Assembly: GCF_049985285.1 (NCBI RefSeq)
Contig: NZ_JBNIEU010000001.1
Span: forward strand, 372,001 to 436,000
Length of the DNA: 64,000 bases
Source of the DNA: Aestuariirhabdus sp049985285
GTDB lineage: Bacteria > Pseudomonadota > Gammaproteobacteria > Pseudomonadales > Aestuariirhabdaceae
Direction of reading: 5' to 3'
Notes under the pieces: generated by a model
Told to the model about the DNA's origin: nothing
The model's input: only the letters and a program-made list of their open reading frames with translations
Database searches by the model: none
Shown here: one piece after another, positions 45,068 through 53,337 of the stretch
Numbering within the stretch: position 1 is the first letter of the stretch
How the letters are laid out: each line of letters opens with the position of its first letter
Program-made: the position numbers and the translations under genes

Positions 45068-45781
45068 ATGAACCTGATTTTGGTATCTGCCGACGAACGG
45101 CAGGGTAACCGCGTACAGGTTAGCGGGCGCCGCTTACAACATATTCGTCAGGTACACCGTGCGACAGAGGGCGACCAGCTGCGGGTTGGGGAAATCAACG
45201 GATTGATGGGGACCGGAGTTATCACTGCGCTCAGCGACGAGGTCGCCGAGCTCCAACTTGACCTCGACCACCCCCCTCCCAAACCCTTACCCCTCAGCCT
45301 GTTACTGGCACTACCTCGCCCCAAAATGCTCAAACGAGTGCTGCAATGCGTTACCACGCTGGGCATCAAGCACGTGGTTTTGCTAAACAGCTACCGCGTC
45401 GAAAAAAGCTACTGGCAATCTCCCTGGCTGTCAGCCGAAGCGATCCACCAGCAATTGATACTGGGGCTGGAGCAGGCAAGGGACACCCGGCTACCCACCA
45501 TTACCCTGGAAAAACGCTTCAAGCCCTTTGTCGAAGATCGGCTACCCTTACTGGCCGCAGGCAAGCGCTGTCTGGTCGCGCACCCTGGAAGCAACCAGCC
45601 AGCACCCCACCGGCTCGAACAGGAGAGTCTGCTCGCCATTGGGCCCGAAGGTGGATTTATTCCCTATGAGGTAGAAAAATTACAGCAGGCAGGCTTTGGC
45701 GGATTTCACATCGGCCCAAGAATCCAGCGAGTCGAAAATGCGATCCCCCTGATCGTCGGGAAGCTATTGGACGATTTTTAA
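45068..45781 (+). CDS. rsmE: 16S rRNA (uracil1498-N3)-methyltransferase RsmE
   Basis: A 237-residue SPOUT methyltransferase that modifies U1498 in 16S rRNA. An N-terminal PUA-like domain (RRLQHIRQVHRATEGDQLRVG) precedes the knotted C-terminal domain with LLAIGPEGGFIPYEVEKL and FHIGPRIQRVENA, the SAM-binding knot. Convergent with dtd, with only 8 bp between stop codons and no terminator visible. Confidence 0.94.
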   Translation: MNLILVSADERQGNRVQVSGRRLQHIRQVHRATEGDQLRVGEINGLMGTGVITALSDEVAELQLDLDHPPPKPLPLSLLLALPRPKMLKRVLQCVTTLGIKHVVLLNSYRVEKSYWQSPWLSAEAIHQQLILGLEQARDTRLPTITLEKRFKPFVEDRLPLLAAGKRCLVAHPGSNQPAPHRLEQESLLAIGPEGGFIPYEVEKLQQAGFGGFHIGPRIQRVENAIPLIVGKLLDDF

Positions 45782-45789
45782 AGCAGGGA

Positions 45790-46230
45790 TCAATTCATCT
45801 CCAGCAGAAAGGTCACCGGCCCGTCGTTAAGCAGACTCACCTGCATATCGGCACCAAACCGTCCTGACGCCACCTGCGGATGGGAGCTATGAGCCTTTTG
45901 CAACATATGTTCGTAAAGCGCCTTGCCCAGCTCGGGTGTGGCCGCACCACTAAAACCGGGGCGCAGCCCCTTACGGGTATCGGCCACCAGGGTAAACTGG
46001 GACACCAGCAGCAACCCGCCACCCGTATCGGCAAGACTCAGGTTCATTCGGCCCTCTGCATCGGAAAAGACCCGATAGCGCAGCAGGCGGTCAAGCAGGC
46101 GCTCGGCGATCTCCGCCGTGTCATTCCGCTCCACCCCGAGCAAAACCAACAGACCCCCATTGATAGCCCCGACGGACTCGCCGGCCACCGACACACTCGC
46201 GCTAGACACTCGCTGAATCAAAGCCTTCAT
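45790..46230 (-). CDS. dtd: D-aminoacyl-tRNA deacylase
   Basis: A 146-residue homodimeric DTD that removes D-amino acids and glycine from mischarged tRNAs. MKALIQRVSSASV begins the family; the substrate-chiral-discrimination motifs SQFTLVADTRKGLRPGF and NDGPVTF are intact. It begins 10 bp after pip, the dtd-pip pair being conserved in Pseudomonas. Confidence 0.96.
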   Translation of the reverse strand: MKALIQRVSSASVSVAGESVGAINGGLLVLLGVERNDTAEIAERLLDRLLRYRVFSDAEGRMNLSLADTGGGLLLVSQFTLVADTRKGLRPGFSGAATPELGKALYEHMLQKAHSSHPQVASGRFGADMQVSLLNDGPVTFLLEMN

Positions 46231-46240
46231 GGCGGCCAGC

Positions 46241-47215
46241 TTATCCTTCGCTGGGACGCAGTTCAGGGCGTAAGCGTCTGGCCATCTCGTCTGTCGCCCG
46301 GATCAATGCATCGGAGATACTGGGCTCCATCGAGGAGTGCCCCGCATCGCGAACGATGTGCAGGTCCGCCCGGGTCCAGCGGCTTTGCAGTTCGAAAGCG
46401 TTGTCCAGCGGACTGATCATGTCGTAACGACCATGCACCAGGATCGAGGGTATCTCGCTGATCACATCCATGTTGTCGAGAATTTGATTTTCTTCGATGA
46501 AGCCGCGATTAATAAAATAGTGACACTGCATCCGCGCCATCGATTTCGCACGATGGGGGTCTGCATAGGTATCGAGCAAATTCTGATTGGGCCGCAGGGA
46601 GGCGCAGCGTCCCTCCCACTGAGCCCACGCCTTGGCTGCACTCATACGCGCCAGATCGTCGGGACCCGTCAAGCGGCGATAATAAGCCTTCAACAGGTCA
46701 TCACGCTCCTCCGCAGGGACGTGATCACAAAAGTCCTGCCAATAGTCCGGGAATATACGGCTGGCCCCCTCCTGAAAGATCCAACGTATATCCTTATCAC
46801 GGCATAACAGAGCGCCCCGCAACACCATACCCAGAACTCGCTCTGCGTAGCGCTGGGCATACAGCAAACTCAGTGTCGCGCCCCAGGCACCACCAAACAG
46901 CACCCATTTCTCGACGCCCATGAACTCGCGCACTCGCTCGATATCCTCAACCATGGCCAAGGTATCGTTACCATCCAGCTCCGCGTGAGGTGTTGAACGA
47001 CCGGTTCCACGCTGGTCAAACAGGATTATCCGATAGATCTCCGGATCAAAGAAACGGCGGCTGTGCTTATCGCAGGCCATGCCAGGCCCGCCGTGTACAT
47101 ACAACACAGGAATGCCATCCGGGCTCCCGCTCTCCTCCACATAAAGTTCATGGGGCGAGTCCACCTTAAGGGTGTATCGTTCACGGGGTTTTATCGCGGG
47201 ATAGAGGGTAAACAT
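46241..47215 (-). CDS. pip: Proline iminopeptidase homologue with nucleophile Ser replaced by Ala
   Basis: A 324-residue alpha/beta-hydrolase of peptidase family S33. VHGGPGMACDKHSRRFFDPE supplies the oxyanion-hole HGGP motif and FDQRGTGRSTPHA is typical of prolyl aminopeptidases. However, the nucleophile elbow, normally GGSWG, reads GGAWG: residue 110 is alanine, coded GCC at 46886-46888. The catalytic Asp (VHGRYDMISP) and His (RDAGHSSMEP) positions are preserved. It may be a pseudoenzyme or use other chemistry; it is not otherwise degraded. The symbol reflects homology and the dtd neighbourhood, not proven activity. Confidence 0.85.
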   Translation of the reverse strand: MFTLYPAIKPRERYTLKVDSPHELYVEESGSPDGIPVLYVHGGPGMACDKHSRRFFDPEIYRIILFDQRGTGRSTPHAELDGNDTLAMVEDIERVREFMGVEKWVLFGGAWGATLSLLYAQRYAERVLGMVLRGALLCRDKDIRWIFQEGASRIFPDYWQDFCDHVPAEERDDLLKAYYRRLTGPDDLARMSAAKAWAQWEGRCASLRPNQNLLDTYADPHRAKSMARMQCHYFINRGFIEENQILDNMDVISEIPSILVHGRYDMISPLDNAFELQSRWTRADLHIVRDAGHSSMEPSISDALIRATDEMARRLRPELRPSEG

Positions 47216-47260
47216 AGCGCATCCTTAGCAAGCTACCGGGCTGCCCTAACACTACCCTGA

Positions 47261-47290
47261 AACGCCCCGCAGTGAAAGCTGCGAGGCGTT
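47261..47290. terminator. Hairpin downstream of typA
   Basis: AACGCCCCGCAG, loop, CTGCGAGGCGTT forms about an 11-bp stem with one mismatch, between typA and pip. The T-run on the minus strand is short (GTTTC), so terminator function is uncertain. Confidence 0.4.
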
Positions 47291-47323
47291 GATCCGAGCC
47301 TATTACAAAGCGCTTATTAGAAC

Positions 47324-49135
47324 CTAGCCGCGGGAAGCGCGCTTACGCTCATTTTCGGTCAGCAATTTCTTGCGCAGACGAATATGATTGGGCGTCACTT
47401 CGACCAGCTCATCATCTTCGATAAACTCCAGCGCCTGCTCAAGTGTGTGGGTTACAGGAGGGCTCAGGGTCAGAGCTTCATCCGTGCCCGAAGCACGCAC
47501 GTTGGTCAGCTGCTTACCCTTGATCGGGTTAACCGCGAGGTCATTACTACGCGAGTGCAGCCCAATGATTTGTCCCTCATAAACATCCACCGCATGACCA
47601 AGGAACAAGCGGCCACGGCTCTGCAGGTTAAACAGCGCATAGGCCGCCGTTTTACCTTTGAGCATACTGACCAGCACACCGTTCTGACGGGATGCGAGCT
47701 CTCCGTCTTTCACCTCACCATAGTGATCGAAGATGCTGGTCATAATTCCGGAACCGGAGGTCAAGGTCAGGAATAATCCGCGGAAGCCGATCAAACCCCG
47801 TGCAGGAACGATAAACTCGAGCTTAACGCGCCCCTTTCCATCGGGCTCCATGTTGGTCATCTCGGCTTTGCGTAACCCCATCTCTTCCATGATAGAACCC
47901 TGGTGCGCCTCTTCAACATCGATTACGACATGCTCAAAGGGCTCCTGAATAACACCATCCACCTCTTTCTGAACCACTTCCGGACGGGAAACCCCCATCT
48001 CGAAGCCTTCACGACGCATGGTTTCAATCAATACCGACAGATGCAATTCACCACGACCGGACACTTTGAACTTATCCGGTGTATCACCAGGCTGGACGCG
48101 CAGCGCAACGTTATGAATCAACTCGCGCTCAAGACGCTCGCTGATATTACGCGAGGTGACAAACTTGCCATCCTGGCCCGCAAACGGAGAGTCGTTGACC
48201 TGGAAGGTCATGCTCACTGTCGGCTCATCAACGGTAAGTGGCGGCAGTGCCTCGGGGTGGTCCGGATGGCAAATAGTGTCCGATATATTGAGCTTATCGA
48301 TTCCTGTGATGCAGATGATATCGCCCGCACGAGCTTCCAGTGTGTCGACTCGTTCCAACCCCATATAACCCATAACATTCAAAATTTTTGACTTACGAGT
48401 CTTGCCTTCGGCGTCGACCACAACCACCTGGGTACCGGGCTTGACGGTACCACGGGTCAAACGGCCGACCCCGATAACTCCGACGTAACTGTTGTAATCC
48501 AACGCCGAGATCTGCATCTGCAGGGCGCCCTCGACACTGACATCCGGTGCAGGAACCTTGTCACAAATCATCTGCAGCAAAGGCGTCATATCTTCCGCCA
48601 GGTTGTCGGGATCATCACCGGCAACGCCGTTCAGCGCAGAAGCATAAATAACCGGAAAATCGAGCTGTTCATCACTCGCGCCCAACCTATCGAATAGCTC
48701 GAAAACTTCATCCATAACCCAGTCAGGACGGGCGCCTGGACGGTCAACCTTATTGATGACAACGATCGGCTTAAGGCCACGCTCAAACGCTTTTTGGGTC
48801 ACAAAACGGGTCTGGGGCATTGGCCCGTCAACCGCATCAACCAACAGCAAAACGGAGTCAACCATCGACATCACACGCTCCACCTCACCACCAAAGTCGG
48901 CGTGCCCGGGAGTGTCTACGATGTTGATGTGGTAATCCTCCCACTCTATCGCCGTGTTTTTGGCGAGAATGGTAATACCGCGCTCCTTCTCCTGATCATT
49001 GGAGTCCATGACGCGCTCGACGCCCTGATCGCGGCGCTCCAGCGTGCCGGATTGCTGTAGCAGCTTGTCCACCAAAGTGGTTTTACCATGGTCGACATGG
49101 GCAATGATGGCAATGTTGCGTAACTTTTCGATCAC
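47324..49135 (-). CDS. typA: Ribosome-associated GTPase TypA/BipA
   Basis: A 603-residue translational GTPase with EF-G-like domains. G1 is AHVDHGKTTLVDKLL at about residues 11-25, G2 is RGIT, G3 is DTPGHADFGGEV, and G4 is NKVD. The BipA-specific C-terminal domain ends HIRLRKKLLTENERKRASR. It binds the 70S ribosome under stress and supports 50S assembly. The start MIEKLRNIAIIAHVDHGK is universal. Confidence 0.97.
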   Translation of the reverse strand: MIEKLRNIAIIAHVDHGKTTLVDKLLQQSGTLERRDQGVERVMDSNDQEKERGITILAKNTAIEWEDYHINIVDTPGHADFGGEVERVMSMVDSVLLLVDAVDGPMPQTRFVTQKAFERGLKPIVVINKVDRPGARPDWVMDEVFELFDRLGASDEQLDFPVIYASALNGVAGDDPDNLAEDMTPLLQMICDKVPAPDVSVEGALQMQISALDYNSYVGVIGVGRLTRGTVKPGTQVVVVDAEGKTRKSKILNVMGYMGLERVDTLEARAGDIICITGIDKLNISDTICHPDHPEALPPLTVDEPTVSMTFQVNDSPFAGQDGKFVTSRNISERLERELIHNVALRVQPGDTPDKFKVSGRGELHLSVLIETMRREGFEMGVSRPEVVQKEVDGVIQEPFEHVVIDVEEAHQGSIMEEMGLRKAEMTNMEPDGKGRVKLEFIVPARGLIGFRGLFLTLTSGSGIMTSIFDHYGEVKDGELASRQNGVLVSMLKGKTAAYALFNLQSRGRLFLGHAVDVYEGQIIGLHSRSNDLAVNPIKGKQLTNVRASGTDEALTLSPPVTHTLEQALEFIEDDELVEVTPNHIRLRKKLLTENERKRASRG

Positions 49136-49165
49136 GATCGAGACCTCAACGAAAAAAGAGCGCGA

Positions 49166-49171
49166 ATTATA
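49166..49171 (-). promoter_or_regulatory. Candidate -10 element for typA
   Basis: TATAAT on the minus strand lies 31 bp upstream of the typA start in the 83-bp gap after thiI. A clear -35 is not seen; the upstream ATGCAATCCGTGCAT is a small palindrome. Confidence 0.4.
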
Positions 49172-49218
49172 CAGCAGCGCCGCACAAATGCACGGATTGC
49201 ATTAACTTCTAGCCAACC

Positions 49219-50667
49219 TCAGGGACGATAAACCCTGACATCGGCAAAACCTTCGCCCCGCAGATGCATGGCGTGCAGCTGACTCATCACCCCTTTTTCG
49301 CAGTACAGCAGGTACTGACGACCACTCTCCAGCTCGCCAAAGCGACTGTGTAGGGTATAAAAGGGCAGATGAATCACCTCTACCCCATCGAGCTGCAGCG
49401 GCTTCAGCTCCTGCTCGTCAGGGTGGCGAATATCGATAACCACGTCACCACTACTGACCTGCTGGGTTTCCACTGCGCGCTGCTGCTCCTGCTGACCGAC
49501 GATATGGTTAATCGGCACGGCTTCACGACTTTTGATGGCGCGCTCCAGAACCGCCATATCGAAGCGCTCCTCCTCCCGCTCAACCCGGTGCTTACGCGCC
49601 CTGGTGGTTGGGTTAACCGATATCACTCCGCAGTATTCGGGTATATGGCTGGAAAACTCTTCGGTGCCGATACGCCGGGAGATATTGATAATATCCTGCT
49701 TATCCATCGCAATAAGCGGACGCAACACCAAGGTATCCGTTACCGCATCAATAACCGCCAGATTGGGTAACGTCTGGCTGGATACCTGGGCGACCGCCTC
49801 TCCGGTGACCAGCGCCTCTATCTTCATCTCGCGGGCAATCTCACTGGCGGCTCGCAGCATCATGCGCTTGAGAATCACCCCCATCTGCGAGTTATCCACC
49901 TTGGTAAGGATTTCGGCCACCACCTCTTCAAACGGAACCGACACAAACATTACCCGGTGGGAAGAGCCAAATTTATTCCACAGATAGTACGCGACCTCCT
50001 TCACCCCTACCTCATGAGCCTTGCCGCCCAAGTTAAAGAAGCAGAAGTGGGTATTGATTCCCCGCTTGGTCATAAGAAAGCTTGAGACCGTGGAATCGAA
50101 GCCCCCGGAGATCAACGACAACACCGGGTCCTGGGTACCCAGGGGAAAACCGCCCAAACCCTCGTGTCGACGACGCACCACCGACAGAGTCTTGTTGCGG
50201 ATCTCTAGCCGCACCGTAACATCGGGATCTTTTAAACGAACCCCCAGGGAGTCGGCGTGCTGATTTAACCCACCGCCGACATATTTCTCCGCCTCATGGG
50301 ATGTGAACTCATGATTACCCGTTCGACTGGCCCGCACACAGAAAGTCTTGCCCGCGAGAGAGTCACCGACTTCGGCCAGGGTCACCTCGAACAGATCGTG
50401 TAGGGTTTCAAACGGATGCTGACTGACCTCCAGTACATGGGCAATGCCCGGCGTACTCATTAGACGCTCGATGAGCTGCGCGCAAAGGGCTTCATCCTCG
50501 CTTGACGGCACAACCTCAACCCGATCCCAAACACCCTGCACCTCGACACCGGGGTCGATCACTTTGAGCAACGTACGTATATTGCGGCGCAACTTCTTCA
50601 CAAACTGAGTACGCACCGGCTTACTCTTGATAGTGATCTCGGGAAACAGCTTAACGATAAATTTCAT
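49219..50667 (-). CDS. thiI: tRNA 4-thiouridine sulfurtransferase ThiI
   Basis: About 482 residues. Homologues begin MKFIVKLFPEITIKSKPVR, so the ATG at 50667 is preferred; the ATG at 50679 would add four residues, and neither has a good Shine-Dalgarno sequence. A ferredoxin-like domain and THUMP domain precede the PP-loop (SLISGGFDSTVSSFLM). The catalytic cysteine is in EYCGVISVNPTT. A C-terminal rhodanese domain (LLYCEKGVMSQLHAMHL) supplies the persulfide Cys, as in E. coli-type ThiI, which also serves thiamine thiazole synthesis. Divergent from glnA. Confidence 0.95.
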   Translation of the reverse strand: MKFIVKLFPEITIKSKPVRTQFVKKLRRNIRTLLKVIDPGVEVQGVWDRVEVVPSSEDEALCAQLIERLMSTPGIAHVLEVSQHPFETLHDLFEVTLAEVGDSLAGKTFCVRASRTGNHEFTSHEAEKYVGGGLNQHADSLGVRLKDPDVTVRLEIRNKTLSVVRRRHEGLGGFPLGTQDPVLSLISGGFDSTVSSFLMTKRGINTHFCFFNLGGKAHEVGVKEVAYYLWNKFGSSHRVMFVSVPFEEVVAEILTKVDNSQMGVILKRMMLRAASEIAREMKIEALVTGEAVAQVSSQTLPNLAVIDAVTDTLVLRPLIAMDKQDIINISRRIGTEEFSSHIPEYCGVISVNPTTRARKHRVEREEERFDMAVLERAIKSREAVPINHIVGQQEQQRAVETQQVSSGDVVIDIRHPDEQELKPLQLDGVEVIHLPFYTLHSRFGELESGRQYLLYCEKGVMSQLHAMHLRGEGFADVRVYRP

Positions 50668-50705
50668 TCGACGGGTCATCTGAGGGGGAAAAAATAAGGC
50701 GGTAC

Positions 50706-50711
50706 ATTATA
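50706..50711 (-). promoter_or_regulatory. Candidate -10 element for thiI
   Basis: TATAAT on the minus strand, about 39 bp upstream of the thiI ATG at 50667. A -35 match is not clear. Confidence 0.35.
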
Positions 50712-50797
50712 CAAAAAGCGGGTAGACTCGGCACTGCTTCTGGAAGGATTCATCTGTAAAGATTTCTCCCCATCCCGAGGCATGCCTCAACCCAAAA

Positions 50798-50843
50798 GCA
50801 CCAAATTGGTGCGGCAACCAAGATTACAGCACTGATTTGGTGC
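50798..50843 (+). promoter_or_regulatory. Two NtrC-binding sites (enhancer) of glnA
   Basis: GCACCAAATTGGTGC (50798-50812), a perfect palindrome except the centre, and GCACTGATTTGGTGC (50829-50843) match the NtrC consensus GCACCA-N3-TGGTGC. Their centres are 31 bp apart, about three helical turns, and about 141 and 110 bp upstream of the expected sigma54 start, the same arrangement as in E. coli glnA. Confidence 0.85.
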
Positions 50844-50918
50844 CTTTATGGCCGAGGTGCGCCAAAGCTATCTCTACGGAGCCCCCTATTTCAGCTCTCT
50901 GGAGGTGGTTTTATACAG

Positions 50919-50935
50919 TGGCACACACCTTGCTT
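50919..50935 (+). promoter_or_regulatory. Sigma54 promoter of glnA
   Basis: TGGCAC (50919-50924), ACACC, TTGCTT (50930-50935) is an exact match to the -24/-12 consensus TGGCAC-N5-TTGCW. It lies 111 bp upstream of the glnA start and downstream of two NtrC sites. The 378-bp gap between thiI and glnA otherwise holds the thiI promoter and a GAGGCATGCCTC palindrome (50777-50788). Confidence 0.92.
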
Positions 50936-51045
50936 TATCTTGGGTCACGATTTTGGTTCTGCATCGTCACCAACCTGGCAACGGACAGATCAGCGTAAAT
51001 GGTGGGCTACACCACCACACTTAATGCCCTTTTGGAGGAAACGAG

Positions 51046-52452
51046 ATGTCAGAGAACACTCTGAAACTGATTAAAGATAACGATGTTAAGTGGATCGACC
51101 TACGATTCACCGACAGCAGCGGTAAAGAGCAGCACGTCACTATCCCCGTCGGCGAAGTTAACGACGACTTCTTCGAAGAGGGCAAGATGTTCGATGGTTC
51201 ATCCATCGCGGGCTGGAAAGGCATTAACGAGTCTGACATGATCCTGATGCCTGAAGACAGCGCCTCTGTTATGGATCCCTTTACCGACGAGAGCACCCTG
51301 ATTGTTCGCTGCAACATCGTTGAACCTTCGACTATGCAGGGCTACGAACGCGATCCACGCTCTGTTGCTAACCGCGCAGAAGAGTATTTGAAATCTACCG
51401 GCATCGGCGATACCGCATTCTTCGGTCCCGAGCCCGAGTTTTTCGTATTCGACGACGTAAAGTGGAAATTCGACATCTCCGGCTGCTCTTACGAGATCAA
51501 TTCCGAAGAAGCTGCCTGGGCCTCCAACGCCCAGTTTGAAGGCGGCAACACCGGTCACCGTCCGGGCGTTAAGGGCGGCTACTTCCCCGTACCTCCTGTC
51601 GACTCCATGCACGACCTGCGCGGCGCTATGTGCAACGCCATGACGGCCATGGGTCTTGAGGTTGAAGTACACCACCACGAGGTCGGTACTGCTGGCCAGA
51701 ATGAGATCGGCGTCAAGTTCAACACCCTGGTGAAGAAGGCTGACGAGGTTCAGGTCCTTAAGTACTGCGTACACAACGTTGCCCACGCCTACGGCAAAAC
51801 GGCTACCTTTATGCCCAAGCCATTGGTCGGCGATAACGGCAGCGGCATGCACGTTCACATGTCCATCTCCAAGAACGGTGACAACACCTTCTCTGGCGAC
51901 GGCTATGCTGGCCTGTCCGATACCGCCCTTTACTACATCGGCGGCGTAATCAAGCACGCCAAGGCGATCAACGCCTTCGCGAACGCGTCTACCAACTCCT
52001 ACAAGCGTCTGGTTCCTGGCTTCGAAGCTCCTGTTATGCTGGCTTACTCCGCCCGTAACCGCTCCGCTTCTATCCGTATCCCCTACGTGAACAGCCCCAA
52101 GGCGCGTCGCATCGAAGTTCGCTTCCCTGACCCGACAGGTAACCCTTACCTGACGTTCGCGGCCCTGCTGATGGCGGGCCTTGACGGCATCAAGAACAAA
52201 CTTCACCCCGGCGATGCTGCCGATAAGGACCTCTACGACCTGCCAGCCGAAGAGGCTGCCGAGATCCCAACCGTAGCCACCAGCTTCGAAGAAGCCCTGG
52301 CCGCGCTGGACGCAGATCGTGAATTCCTGACCGCTGGCGGAGTATTCACCGACGATATGATCGACGGTTACATCGCCCTGAAAAATGACGAGTGCGTGCG
52401 CGTTAGCCAGACCACTCACCCGGTTGAGTTTGATCTGTACTACAGCGTCTAA
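51046..52452 (+). CDS. glnA: Glutamine synthetase, type I
   Basis: A 468-residue class I-beta glutamine synthetase. MFDGSSIAGWKGINESDM, the catalytic FGPEPEFF, NGSGMHVHMS-like segment, and AYSARNRSASIRIP are diagnostic. The adenylylation tyrosine lies in DLYDLPAEEA near residue 397, so the enzyme is likely controlled by GlnE. GGAGG precedes the ATG. It assimilates ammonia with gltBD of this window and is transcribed from a sigma54 promoter under NtrC. Confidence 0.98.
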   Translation: MSENTLKLIKDNDVKWIDLRFTDSSGKEQHVTIPVGEVNDDFFEEGKMFDGSSIAGWKGINESDMILMPEDSASVMDPFTDESTLIVRCNIVEPSTMQGYERDPRSVANRAEEYLKSTGIGDTAFFGPEPEFFVFDDVKWKFDISGCSYEINSEEAAWASNAQFEGGNTGHRPGVKGGYFPVPPVDSMHDLRGAMCNAMTAMGLEVEVHHHEVGTAGQNEIGVKFNTLVKKADEVQVLKYCVHNVAHAYGKTATFMPKPLVGDNGSGMHVHMSISKNGDNTFSGDGYAGLSDTALYYIGGVIKHAKAINAFANASTNSYKRLVPGFEAPVMLAYSARNRSASIRIPYVNSPKARRIEVRFPDPTGNPYLTFAALLMAGLDGIKNKLHPGDAADKDLYDLPAEEAAEIPTVATSFEEALAALDADREFLTAGGVFTDDMIDGYIALKNDECVRVSQTTHPVEFDLYYSV

Positions 52453-52487
52453 TACTTGCCATCGGAGCGGGTCTTCCCGCCCCCACC

Positions 52488-52513
52488 AAAGCCCCGCCCT
52501 GCGGGGCTTTTTT
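52488..52513 (+). terminator. Intrinsic terminator of glnA
   Basis: AAAGCCCCGC, loop CCT, GCGGGGCTTT followed by further T residues. It separates glnA from the DUF4124 gene. Confidence 0.92.
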
Positions 52514-52538
52514 GTTTCCGGCAGGAATAGCTTATACT
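52512..52538 (+). promoter_or_regulatory. Candidate promoter for the DUF4124 gene
   Basis: TTGTTT (52512-52517) and TATACT (52533-52538) with a short 15-bp spacer, just after the glnA terminator and 28 bp before the DUF4124 start. Confidence 0.3.
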
Positions 52539-52566
52539 CAAATGATAGAGCAATGGAGGCTTGTAG

Positions 52567-53121
52567 ATGATTAAGCGACTTTTCGTCCTGATAACGGTTG
52601 GGGCACTGACCAGCACCCCGACCATGGGTGCCCAGATCTACCGCACGGTGGACCCAGCAGGCAATGTCACATTTACCGACAACCCGCCAGAAGGGCAGGC
52701 TTCCGAAGCGGTTAAGCTGAAACCGATGACGACCGTATCCCCACCGGCAGTCAAACCTTTACCGGACGATTCCGAGCCGGATGACAGCGAGACACCCTCC
52801 CAGGAGTTCAGCTACACCTCGCTACAAATTCTATCTCCTGAACCCGGAGAAACCATCCGTGGAGCCGGAGACTTTCAGGTGGTCGCCGCCACCGACCCTG
52901 AGATGCGCGAAAGTGATAGCGCACGCCTGCTGATCGACGGAAACCCGTTCGACAAGCGCCAAAAGAGCCTGTCATTTGCCCTGACAAACATCGATCGAGG
53001 AGCGCACACGCTTGAGGTTCAGGTTGTAGATCGCAAAGGCAAGACGCTCATCAGCAGTCGTGTTGAGGTATTTGTCCATCGCGCAAACCTGGGTACCCCC
53101 CGCGCTACCCCCGCCAACTGA
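52567..53121 (+). CDS. DUF4124 domain-containing periplasmic protein
   Basis: 184 residues. A signal peptide (about 1-21, ending MGA) is followed by a DUF4124 domain (QIYRTVDPAGNVTFTDNPPEG, about 23-45), a Pro/Asp-rich linker and an Ig-like beta domain (residues about 88-175). The function is unknown. Such proteins are found between glnA and ntrB in many Pseudomonas-type genomes. GGAGG lies 8 bp before the ATG. It has its own possible promoter and is followed by a terminator. Confidence 0.85.
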   Translation: MIKRLFVLITVGALTSTPTMGAQIYRTVDPAGNVTFTDNPPEGQASEAVKLKPMTTVSPPAVKPLPDDSEPDDSETPSQEFSYTSLQILSPEPGETIRGAGDFQVVAATDPEMRESDSARLLIDGNPFDKRQKSLSFALTNIDRGAHTLEVQVVDRKGKTLISSRVEVFVHRANLGTPRATPAN

Positions 53122-53145
53122 CCCACTAGAAGGCAACCCAAAAAG

Positions 53146-53174
53146 AAGGCGCACCAAACTGGTGCGCCTTTTGT
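53146..53174 (+). terminator. Terminator carrying an NtrC-box palindrome, upstream of ntrB
   Basis: AAGGCGCACCA, loop AAC, TGGTGCGCCTT followed by TTGTTTTT. The core GCACCAAACTGGTGC (53151-53165) differs by one central base from the glnA NtrC site at 50798. It could therefore act both as a terminator and as an NtrC site for ntrB autoregulation, as in E. coli glnL. Confidence 0.75.
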
Positions 53175-53337
53175 TTTTGCCCCCTATACTCATTTATCGG
53201 TAACCGCCTTTGCCTCATTCTGGAGCCCCACCCCATAGGGAGTCTCTGGGACAGAGGATCAAAAAGGGGCGCGTGGTACATTTTGGCTCACCTTTTGCAG
53301 TTAAGCTGCGACTCTCTGCTGTTTTACCCGAGGATTC

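Noticed and set aside
50777..50788. GAGGCATGCCTC palindrome in the glnA upstream region
   Set aside because: A short self-complementary word without a known regulator; could be chance, so no function claimed.
51199..52419. 406-codon ORF antisense to glnA
   Set aside because: It mirrors the codon bias of glnA, has no recognisable domains or ribosome site, and glnA is unquestionable.
53279..53294. GG…GC pattern (TGGTACATTTTGGCT) before ntrB resembling a sigma54 promoter
   Set aside because: Spacing between GG and GC is 9, not 10, and the TTGC box is absent.
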